From positions 1 to 9,740 of the forward strand of contig CAKKOZ010000086.1 in assembly GCA_919901335.1 (NCBI GenBank): a stretch of DNA of 9,740 nt, written 5' to 3'. Numbering within the stretch: position 1 is the first letter of the stretch; every line of letters starts with the position of its first letter. This stretch comes from Nitrospiria bacterium (GTDB taxonomy: Bacteria; Nitrospirota; Nitrospiria; JACQBZ01). The position numbers and the translations under genes are program-made. The notes beneath the pieces were generated by a model that was not told the DNA's origin, made no database searches, and saw only the letters and a program-made list of their open reading frames with translations. Positions 1-5,773 of the stretch are shown here, in pieces.

Positions 1-923
1 TAGCCGCCCTGGATCAGGAACGGTTCGTAGACATCCTCGATCGTGTCCTTCTCTTCGCTCACGGCCGCGGCGAGCGTCTCGACCCCGACCGGGCCGCCGT
101 TGAATTTCTCGATGATCGTTAAGAGGAGCTTTCGGTCCATCGAGTCGAACCCCTTTTCATCAATCTCCATCCGGCCAAGCGCCTCGCGCGCGACCGAAAG
201 CGTAATCCGCCCGTCCGCCTTGACCTGCGCGAAATCGCGCACGCGCTTTAAGAGCCGGTTCGCGATCCGGGGCGTTCCGCGGGAGCGGCGCGCGATCTCG
301 TTTGCCCCGGCGGCGTCAACCGCGATTTCCAAAATTCGCGCCGAACGGTTCACGATCTCCTCCAGCTCCGAGAGTTGATAGAAATCCAGCCGGTTGATCA
401 CGCCGAACCGCTCGCGAAGCGGCGAGGTGAGCAGCCCGGCGCGTGTGGTCGCGCCGATGAGTGTGAAGCGGGGCAGCGCCAGCTTGACGCTTCGGGCCGA
501 AGGCCCCTGGCCGATCACGAGGTCGAGCTGAAAATCCTCCATCGCGGGATAGAGAATCTCTTCCACCGCCGGGTGGAGGCGGTGGATCTCGTCAATAAAA
601 AAAACATCCCGCTCCGAGAGGTTGCTTAAGATCGCGGCCAGATCGCCCGGATGCTCGAGCGCCGGCCCGGAGGTGGCCTTGATATTGACGCCCAGCTCCC
701 GCGCGATGATATGGGCCAGCGTCGTTTTACCGAGGCCCGGCGGGCCGTAGAAAATGACGTGATCCAGCACGTCGCCCCTCTGCCGGGCGGCCTGGATATA
801 GATCGTTAAGTTTTCTTTTAATTTGGTTTGGCCGACATATTCCGCAAGCGAAGTCGGGCGGAGCGAGGCTTCGTAGGTCTTCTCCTCCTCGTTCAACTGG
901 GATGTCAGTATGGGGTCGGGCAT
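1..923 (-). CDS. ruvB: Holliday junction branch migration ATPase RuvB (3' end cut by window edge)
   Basis: RuvB is the AAA+ motor that forms hexameric rings on either side of a RuvA-bound Holliday junction and drives branch migration. I translated the minus frame from the ATG at 923 and found 307 uninterrupted codons to the left edge; family members are usually about 335-350 residues, so roughly the last 30-40 (end of the winged-helix domain) are missing. Seen: Walker A GPPGLGKTT at residues 60-68, Walker B FFIDEIH at 108-114, sensor 1 GATTR at 157-161, arginine-finger segment SPLRERFG at 167-174, and the late conserved EDVYEPFLIQ just before the edge. The start lies 7 bp after the ruvA stop. 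An overlapping ATG at the ruvA stop is out of frame. No clear Shine-Dalgarno precedes the start, so translation may depend on coupling to ruvA. Identification is secure; only the C-terminus is unseen. Confidence 0.97.
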   Translation of the reverse strand, partial: MPDPILTSQLNEEEKTYEASLRPTSLAEYVGQTKLKENLTIYIQAARQRGDVLDHVIFYGPPGLGKTTLAHIIARELGVNIKATSGPALEHPGDLAAILSNLSERDVFFIDEIHRLHPAVEEILYPAMEDFQLDLVIGQGPSARSVKLALPRFTLIGATTRAGLLTSPLRERFGVINRLDFYQLSELEEIVNRSARILEIAVDAAGANEIARRSRGTPRIANRLLKRVRDFAQVKADGRITLSVAREALGRMEIDEKGFDSMDRKLLLTIIEKFNGGPVGVETLAAAVSEEKDTIEDVYEPFLIQGG

Positions 924-930
924 AAGACGC

Positions 931-1551
931 TCATGTTCTTGAAAGAACCTTCAAGGTCTCCTTGATCAGCTCCTCGATCGGGAGCCCTTCGCCGCCGGAC
1001 TCCCCGTTCCGGGATTTCAAGACCGCTTTGACGGCGTCCTTCGCCAGCGGGGATTTATATCCCAGATTGACCAGCGCCGAGACGGCATCCTCGATCCGCT
1101 GCGCGTCTTTTCCGAGGATAGGCCCGGCTGCGCCCGAATCGACCGACACCGATAGGATTTTTTCCTTCAACTCCAGCGCCAGACGGGCCGCCGTCTTCTT
1201 GCCGATGCCCGGGATCGAACTCAATTTTGCGACATCGCCCCGCTTGACGGCCCCGACCAGCTCGGCCAGCGGGAGGCCGGACAGAATATTGATCGCCAGC
1301 TTGGGCCCGATGCCCGAGATTCCCAGCAGCAGCAGAAAAACGTTTTTTTCCTCCGCCGTCCAAAACCCGAACAGCTGGAGGGCGTCCTCGCGCACATGGG
1401 TGTATATCCAGAGATGGACCGTCTCGTCTTGCGAGGGAAGAAGATAGAAGGTCGTCAGCGGAACGACCGCCTCGTAGCCCACGCCGTGGACATCCACGAG
1501 GATCGAATGGGGCGTCTTCTGTTTTAAGATCCCGGTGATCGAGGCGATCAT
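931..1551 (-). CDS. ruvA: Holliday junction DNA-binding protein RuvA
   Basis: RuvA forms a tetramer that binds the four-way junction and recruits RuvB. The 206-residue product matches the family length. Seen: an N-terminal OB-fold domain (about 1-62); the acidic-pin residues E55 and D56 in REDALQLFGF, at the same numbers as in E. coli RuvA; helix-hairpin-helix motifs GISGIGPK (77-84) and SIPGIGKK (112-119); a variable linker around 132-148; and a C-terminal domain III (about 149-206) that contacts RuvB. The ATG overlaps the ruvC TGA as ATGA, which indicates translational coupling, and the RBS is weak. It is the third gene of yebC-ruvC-ruvA-ruvB. All expected motifs are present. Confidence 0.98.
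   Translation of the reverse strand: MIASITGILKQKTPHSILVDVHGVGYEAVVPLTTFYLLPSQDETVHLWIYTHVREDALQLFGFWTAEEKNVFLLLLGISGIGPKLAINILSGLPLAELVGAVKRGDVAKLSSIPGIGKKTAARLALELKEKILSVSVDSGAAGPILGKDAQRIEDAVSALVNLGYKSPLAKDAVKAVLKSRNGESGGEGLPIEELIKETLKVLSRT
935..955 (-). other. Two overlapping, mutually exclusive small inverted repeats ahead of ruvB
   Basis: On the plus strand GTTCT (935-939) pairs with AGAAC (944-948) around a 4-nt loop, while CTTGAA (938-943) pairs with TTCAAG (950-955) around a 6-nt loop. The two stems share bases and cannot form together. They lie in the last codons of ruvA, 12-32 nt upstream of the ruvB ATG. Regulation is inference; short stems inside coding sequence can arise by chance. 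Confidence 0.25.
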
Positions 1552-2111
1552 AAAGGGCTATCTCTACGCCTATAGGCTGCGGACCTGCGCTCGGCGGTTT
1601 GCAGCCGATGTGTCGCAGCAGACCGGTTCGTCAATTCCCGGATCCTGGCCGAGTGAAGGTAGCAGATCGCGACGGCCAGCGCATCCGCCGCATGGTGGGA
1701 ATCCGGGGGGGACTTGAGGTCCAGTAGACGGCCGACCATCCCCGCCACCTGATCCTTCCGGGCCGCGCCGTACCCGACCACGGCCAGCTTCACCTCGGTC
1801 GGCGTGCATTCATAGACCGGAACACCATACTGCTCCGCCGCGAGAAGGGCGATGCCGCGGGCCTGACCCAGCTTCAATGCGCTTTGAAAGTTTTTGGCGA
1901 CGAAGGTGTTCTCGACCGCCACGGCCGACGGTTTTTGGGCTTGAAACACGGCCAGCAACTCATCGTATATTTTTTTGAGCCGTTTCGGAAAGGGCTGTTT
2001 CGCAACGGTCGTGATCGAGCCGGAGGCGACATAAAAAAGGCAACGGTTTTTCTCGTCCACCACCCCGTAGCCCATCGTCACGATTCCCGGATCAATCCCG
2101 ATCACGCGCAT
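1548..2111 (-). CDS. ruvC: Crossover junction endodeoxyribonuclease RuvC
   Basis: RuvC is the dimeric, Mg-dependent resolvase that nicks Holliday junctions symmetrically. The 187-residue product opens with MRVIGIDPG, placing the first catalytic aspartate at D7. E67 in VAVENTF is the second acid. The final pair sits in HHAADALAVAIC, giving H140 and D143 where E. coli has D138 and D141. His at that position is known from Thermus thermophilus RuvC, so the site is probably active. After about residue 155 there is a basic, Arg-rich tail, somewhat longer than the 173-residue E. coli protein. The ATG at 2111 is preceded by a GAGG-type RBS and lies 17 bp after the yebC stop. The 3' end overlaps ruvA by 4 bp. 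Confidence 0.97.
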   Translation of the reverse strand: MRVIGIDPGIVTMGYGVVDEKNRCLFYVASGSITTVAKQPFPKRLKKIYDELLAVFQAQKPSAVAVENTFVAKNFQSALKLGQARGIALLAAEQYGVPVYECTPTEVKLAVVGYGAARKDQVAGMVGRLLDLKSPPDSHHAADALAVAICYLHSARIRELTNRSAATHRLQTAERRSAAYRRRDSPL

Positions 2112-2128
2112 GCGAGGATCCTCTATCC

Positions 2129-2884
2129 TTATTTTGCCGCGACCTTCTCCATGACGTCCTGCGGAATGTCGAAATTTGCATGGAGGTTCTGTACATCGTC
2201 GTGGTCTTCGAGCAGTTCCATCAGTTTCAGCATCTGCTCTGCGTCCCTGCCTTCAAGGCTCACGGTGTTCTGAGGAATGTAGGCAACCTCGGCTGAAACG
2301 GTCGCGATCTTTCGGTCTTCCAGAACCTTCCGTACGTTCTCGAAATCATGCGGCGCGGTGATCACCTCAAAACTGTCATCCACGGTGCGAAGGTCCTCCG
2401 CCCCGGCTTCTAAAACAAGGTTCATGAGCGTGTCTTCATCCGATTTGGATTTATCGACGACGAGCCGGCCTTTTCGGTGAAACATCCAGGCCACGCTGCC
2501 GGCCTCGGCCATTCGACCGTTGTTTTTCTCAAGGAGGTTCCGGATCTCGGCGACGGTCCGATACTTGTTGTCCGTCGTGATCTCGATCAGCATCGCCACG
2601 CCGCCGGGCCCGTAGCCTTCGTAGACGATCTCCTCGTAATCCACGCCCGGAAGCTCGCCGGTGCCGCGCTGGATCGCCTTCTTGATATTGTCGGCCGGCA
2701 TGTTGACTTCCCTCGATTTGGCGATCGCCAACCGCAGACGCGGATTGCCGTTCGGATCACCGCCCCCGCCGACACGGGCCGCGGTCGTGATCTCGCGGAT
2801 GATCTTCGTGAAGACCTTGCCGCGCTTGGCATCCTCGGCGCCCTTTTTTCGCTTGATGGTGGACCAGTGCGAATGCCCGCCCAT
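2129..2884 (-). CDS. yebC: YebC/PmpR family protein (TACO1 homologue)
   Basis: Full-length 251-residue YebC family protein. Long annotated as a transcriptional regulator (PmpR), the family has more recently been linked to translation, and the mitochondrial homologue TACO1 is a translational activator. Seen: the N-terminal signature MGGHSHWSTIKRKKG with DAKRGKVFTKIIREI (18-32); VNMPADNIKKAI (60-71); YEGYGPGGVAMLIE (88-101); GSVAWMFHRKG (129-139); and the C-terminal LEDHDDVQNLHANFDIP (225-241). The start is fixed by the family N-terminus and by AGGGGAG 8 nt upstream. It is the first gene of yebC-ruvC-ruvA-ruvB, an arrangement common across bacteria, which makes co-transcription likely. Family assignment is secure; the exact cellular role cannot be read from the sequence. 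Confidence 0.97.
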   Translation of the reverse strand: MGGHSHWSTIKRKKGAEDAKRGKVFTKIIREITTAARVGGGGDPNGNPRLRLAIAKSREVNMPADNIKKAIQRGTGELPGVDYEEIVYEGYGPGGVAMLIEITTDNKYRTVAEIRNLLEKNNGRMAEAGSVAWMFHRKGRLVVDKSKSDEDTLMNLVLEAGAEDLRTVDDSFEVITAPHDFENVRKVLEDRKIATVSAEVAYIPQNTVSLEGRDAEQMLKLMELLEDHDDVQNLHANFDIPQDVMEKVAAK

Positions 2885-2892
2885 GACGAATG

Positions 2893-2899
2893 CTCCCCT
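2893..2899 (-). promoter_or_regulatory. Ribosome binding site of yebC
   Basis: AGGGGAG on the minus strand lies 8 nt before the ATG at 2884 and supports the start that gives the conserved YebC N-terminus. Confidence 0.7.
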
Positions 2900-2926
2900 G
2901 CCTTTCTTAAATCAGCGGATGCGTTA

Positions 2927-2955
2927 TTCCTAACACAAACCACGATGGGAGTCAA
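2927..2955 (-). promoter_or_regulatory. Candidate sigma70-type promoter for yebC-ruvCAB
   Basis: On the minus strand TTGACT (2955-2950; 5 of 6 to the -35 consensus) is followed after exactly 17 nt by TAGGAA (2932-2927; a weak 3 of 6 -10). Predicted initiation near 2920 would give a leader of about 36 nt containing the yebC RBS. The site occupies most of the 73-bp dedA-yebC gap. The -35 spacing and position are good and the -10 is poor. No terminator hairpin with a U-tract is visible after dedA, so read-through is possible. Confidence 0.45.
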
Positions 2956-2957
2956 TT

Positions 2958-3605
2958 CTACTCCGCATCCCGCGGTGCGGATTCGGGCTTGGCCGTCAAG
3001 CGCATGACGACGATGTAAAGAATGGCCAACAAGAGGATGAGGCCCACGAACCAGTGCAACCGCTGGGTCAGGACCAGGATCATCTTCTGTGGATCGTTGA
3101 GAAGATCGGGCTGGTCGCCGATCACTTCGGCCCCGAACCAGGCCAGGACGGTACACCAGACGGCCGAGCCGGCGATCGTCATCAGGCTGTAAACCTTAAA
3201 GTTCATCCGGACGATACCGGCCGGAATTCCGATCAGATGCCGCACGACCGGCAGCAGCCGCGCGAAGAAGATGCCGCCGGCCTCATAGCGGGCGAGCCAC
3301 CGCTCGGCGCGTAGCAGTTTGAGTTCGGGAATGAAAAAATACTTTCCATATCGGACAACCAACGGCCGGCCGATCCATCGGGAGACCCAGTACATCACGG
3401 CCGCGCCGAGATAGCTTCCGACCGTTCCGGCCAGGACTACGCCCCAGAAATTGTACTCTCCCTGCGCCGCCCAGTAGGCCGCCGGGGGAATCACGACCTC
3501 GCTGGGCAGCGGAATAATGGAGCTCTCCATCGCCATCAACAGCACGATTCCCGGATAGCCCCAGTCCCGCACCAGTCCGAACCAGATCACAAGCCATGCA
3601 TGCAT
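2958..3605 (-). CDS. DedA-family (SNARE-associated) integral membrane protein
   Basis: DedA proteins are inner-membrane proteins needed for envelope integrity; some members (UptA-type) recycle the undecaprenyl-phosphate carrier and others move phospholipids. The 215-residue product has the family hallmarks: ESSIIPLPSE (27-36) in the first re-entrant segment, GSYLGAAVMYWVSRWIGR (63-80), and FFARLLPVVRHLIGIPAG (113-130), which holds the conserved F-x-R-x3-P-x2-R pattern. Hydrophobic stretches lie near 15-35, 52-75, 112-130, 138-160 and 184-203, followed by a short polar, cytoplasmic-type tail. The ATG at 3605 is chosen because AAGGTGAG lies 8 nt upstream; two other ATGs nearby in the alternating ATGC stretch are out of frame. 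It starts 29 bp after the aldolase/dehydrogenase stop and is probably co-transcribed with it. The transported lipid cannot be told. Confidence 0.93.
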   Translation of the reverse strand: MHAWLVIWFGLVRDWGYPGIVLLMAMESSIIPLPSEVVIPPAAYWAAQGEYNFWGVVLAGTVGSYLGAAVMYWVSRWIGRPLVVRYGKYFFIPELKLLRAERWLARYEAGGIFFARLLPVVRHLIGIPAGIVRMNFKVYSLMTIAGSAVWCTVLAWFGAEVIGDQPDLLNDPQKMILVLTQRLHWFVGLILLLAILYIVVMRLTAKPESAPRDAE

Positions 3606-3613
3606 GATCTTAT

Positions 3614-3621
3614 CTCACCTT
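3614..3621 (-). promoter_or_regulatory. Ribosome binding site of the dedA-family gene
   Basis: AAGGTGAG on the minus strand, 8 nt upstream of the ATG at 3605, selects that ATG among three ATGs within 11 bases, of which only this one is in frame. Confidence 0.7.
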
Positions 3622-3634
3622 GTTTAAACGATGC

Positions 3635-5695
3635 CTACCTCGGAAACGCCTCACGGACGCCGCCGTCGACGGGAAGAATCGCGCCGGTCGTTTTGGAAGA
3701 TCGGTCCGAAGCGAAAAACAATACGGCCTCGGCCACGTCGCCGGGATAAATCTTTAACTTCAGAAGATTCCGCTGCGCGTAAAAATCTTCCAGCTTCCCG
3801 ATCGGAATGCCGTGGGCCCTGGCCCGTTCTTTCCGAATCTCTTTCGACCAGAGGCCGGACTCTTGAAACACGCCGTCGGGATTGACCATGTTCACGCGGA
3901 TTTTATCCTCCGCGCCTTCGATCGCAAGGATGCGCGAGAGCTGGACCTGGGCCGCCTTAGAGGCCGAGTAGGCGCCGAAATCTTTTCCGGGAGCGAGGAC
4001 ATTCTTCGTGGCGACCACCACGATATTCCCGCCGAGGCCCTGCGCTTTGAAGATCCGGACCGCTTCACGACAGACCAGAAAATGACCGGTGGCATTGACC
4101 GCGATCGAACGATCCCAGTCCGAGAGCGACAGCCGGTCGACCGGCGACGACTTCGCGATCCCGGCATTCGAGACCAGGATGTCCAGCCCGCCGTAAGCCC
4201 GCACCGCCTCTTCGAACGCCTTCCGGACCGACGACTCGCTCGTCACGTCCATCTTAACGGCGGCGGCATTCGCCTCGCCCGCTTTTTGATTGATCGCATC
4301 GGCGGCTTTCCGTGTTTTTTCAAGATCAATATCGGTCAGGATGACCATCGCGCCCTCAGCCGCGAGTCGTTCGGCGATCGCCTTCCCGATTCCCCCGGCC
4401 GCGCCGGTCACGAGCGCGATCCGCCGCGAAAACTCCTTTTCCGGCGGAAGCAGCGTCAGTTTGAAATTCTCCATCGGCCAATACTCGAAATCGCAGAGCT
4501 CGCGCGGTGAAAGCGAGACATACGATGAGACCGCCGCGCCGGCCTGAATCACCCCGACCGTGTGGAGATAGATATCCCGCACGATCCGGCCCGCACGCCG
4601 GTCCTTGCCCGTGGCAAACAGTCCGACGCCCGGGATCAACACCACGCGCGGATTTGGATCGAGCATCGTCACGCCCGGCGTCTTGTAGCGTTCAAAATAG
4701 GCGGCGTACCGCTTTCGATACCCTTCCACCGCGCCGGGAAGCGCGGCGATGATCGCTTCGGCATCGGGCCGGCCCGAACTTTTCACGTCGAGAAACAGGG
4801 GCCAGGGCTTCGTATGCATCAGATGGTCCGGCGTGAACGGCCCGATCTGCGATATTGATTTGGCCTTCGGGTGATTGACGAATTGAAGCAGTTCGGGCGC
4901 GTCGTCGTAGAGCAGGACCATCCGTTTGCCACGGCCGACCTCGCCGCGAAGCGTCGGGGCGATCGCGGTCGCGACCAAGCGGCGCGCTTCCCGGGATGCG
5001 GATAAAGCGGCCGGACGCACCCGCGGGCGTCGTTGATGCCGCGCGAGGAAGCGCTCGGCCTGGGTGATCATCCGTATCGTCTCACGATAGGCTTCTTTAG
5101 CCGAAGCGCCCCAGGTGATCAGTCCGTGCTTGTCCAGGATGATCGCGCGAAGACCGGGATTTTTGGCATAGGCCTCGCCGGTCTTTTGGGAGAGAAGAAA
5201 ACCGGGACGGAAATACGGAATGACGGCAACGTTCTTTCCATATACCTCTTCGATGATCCTGCGACGGCTCGGCGTGTCGGTCAGTGCGCAGATCGCGTCG
5301 GCATGCGTGTGATAGATATGCGTTGGGGGAAGAAAAGCATGGAGAAGTGTCTCGATGGACGGTTTCGGAGAGCCTGGCTCAAGCACGCATTTCGATTGAT
5401 AGGCCACCATCTCGTCATCCGTCATCGCTTCCCGCTTCATCAGAGGTAGCAGGTCGTCTAATCGCAGCGGCGTGAACTGCTTGTGTGCGATCGTCCTCAT
5501 GTCCGAGCCGGAGCCCTTCACATAGAGGATCCGGATCGGCCGGCCCGTATGATCCATCCCCCTCACTTTGACGGAGGAATTCCCCCCGCCCCAGACGACG
5601 AGGTTTGTATCCAACCCGATCAACCGGGAGGTATGGACAAGAATATCCAAACCCTCTAACCCTCGCGCCTCTTTATCCGACCAACGACTTTTCAT
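3635..5695 (-). CDS. Bifunctional class II aldolase / short-chain dehydrogenase fusion
   Basis: A 686-residue two-domain enzyme with the architecture of the rhamnulose-1-phosphate aldolase/lactaldehyde dehydrogenase family (like Bacillus YuxG/RhaEW). Residues about 15-240 form a class II aldolase domain: phosphate-loop-like GGGNSSVKV (36-44), candidate catalytic E115 in PSIE, and zinc ligands H129 and H131 in HTHADA plus H190 in DKHGLITWG. Residues about 424-680 form a Rossmann SDR: TGAAGGIG (430-437), D455 after beta-2 (suggesting NAD rather than NADP), SNAG (509-512), N534, and YSASK with Y576 and K580. The usual serine 13 residues before the Tyr is T563, in ATKNVLAPG; rhamnose-type relatives read ASKN here, so this is a conservative change. 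The ATG at 5695 has a strong AGGAGG 5 nt upstream. No rhamnose kinase, isomerase or transporter is nearby, so the substrate is unknown. The product may supply or detoxify an aldehyde. Confidence 0.9.
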   Translation of the reverse strand: MKSRWSDKEARGLEGLDILVHTSRLIGLDTNLVVWGGGNSSVKVRGMDHTGRPIRILYVKGSGSDMRTIAHKQFTPLRLDDLLPLMKREAMTDDEMVAYQSKCVLEPGSPKPSIETLLHAFLPPTHIYHTHADAICALTDTPSRRRIIEEVYGKNVAVIPYFRPGFLLSQKTGEAYAKNPGLRAIILDKHGLITWGASAKEAYRETIRMITQAERFLARHQRRPRVRPAALSASREARRLVATAIAPTLRGEVGRGKRMVLLYDDAPELLQFVNHPKAKSISQIGPFTPDHLMHTKPWPLFLDVKSSGRPDAEAIIAALPGAVEGYRKRYAAYFERYKTPGVTMLDPNPRVVLIPGVGLFATGKDRRAGRIVRDIYLHTVGVIQAGAAVSSYVSLSPRELCDFEYWPMENFKLTLLPPEKEFSRRIALVTGAAGGIGKAIAERLAAEGAMVILTDIDLEKTRKAADAINQKAGEANAAAVKMDVTSESSVRKAFEEAVRAYGGLDILVSNAGIAKSSPVDRLSLSDWDRSIAVNATGHFLVCREAVRIFKAQGLGGNIVVVATKNVLAPGKDFGAYSASKAAQVQLSRILAIEGAEDKIRVNMVNPDGVFQESGLWSKEIRKERARAHGIPIGKLEDFYAQRNLLKLKIYPGDVAEAVLFFASDRSSKTTGAILPVDGGVREAFPR

Positions 5696-5700
5696 GAAGA

Positions 5701-5706
5701 CCTCCT
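5701..5706 (-). promoter_or_regulatory. Strong ribosome binding site of the aldolase/dehydrogenase gene
   Basis: A perfect AGGAGG on the minus strand ends 5 nt before the ATG at 5695. It is the best Shine-Dalgarno in the window and fixes this start. Confidence 0.85.
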
Positions 5707-5714
5707 ACCCCTAA

Positions 5715-5736
5715 GGGCAGACACACAGGTCTGCCC
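5715..5736 (-). repeat. Perfect 8-bp stem hairpin between uvrA and the aldolase gene
   Basis: GGGCAGAC (5715-5722) and GTCTGCCC (5729-5736) are exact reverse complements around a 6-nt loop. The element lies between the uvrA stop and the aldolase RBS. No U-tract follows on the minus strand (TTAGGGG comes next), so it is not a typical intrinsic terminator. If the promoter at 5746-5773 is real, the hairpin begins within a few nucleotides of the 5' end of the aldolase mRNA and could protect it from decay. Alternatively it is a dispersed REP-like palindrome. The pairing is certain; the role is inferred. Confidence 0.7.
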
Positions 5737-5745
5737 CACCATTCC

Positions 5746-5773
5746 ATTATGACGCTACAAGGACCTTTTTCAA
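5746..5773 (-). promoter_or_regulatory. Candidate sigma70-type promoter for aldolase/dehydrogenase-dedA
   Basis: On the minus strand TTGAAA (5773-5768; 5 of 6) is followed after 16 nt by CATAAT (5751-5746; 5 of 6). The -10 covers the uvrA TAA stop and the -35 lies in the last uvrA codons. Predicted initiation near 5739 gives a leader of about 44 nt carrying the hairpin and AGGAGG. By consensus match this is one of the two best promoter candidates in the window. Confidence 0.55.

Noticed and set aside
2587..3156. Minus-strand open frame spanning the dedA-yebC junction in another frame
   Set aside because: It is Arg/Ser/Pro-rich out-of-frame reading of two well-conserved genes, and it crosses the promoter and RBS of yebC.
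3812..4510. Long plus-strand open frame opposite the dehydrogenase domain
   Set aside because: It is an antisense shadow of a gene with full domain conservation. Its translation is rich in Arg and Asp with no recognisable motif and has no RBS context. The same applies to other plus-strand frames opposite ruvB, ruvA, yebC and uvrA.
5715..5736. Intrinsic terminator of uvrA
   Set aside because: The stem is good but TTAGGGG follows on the transcribed strand, with no U-tract. It also sits downstream of a candidate promoter for the next gene.
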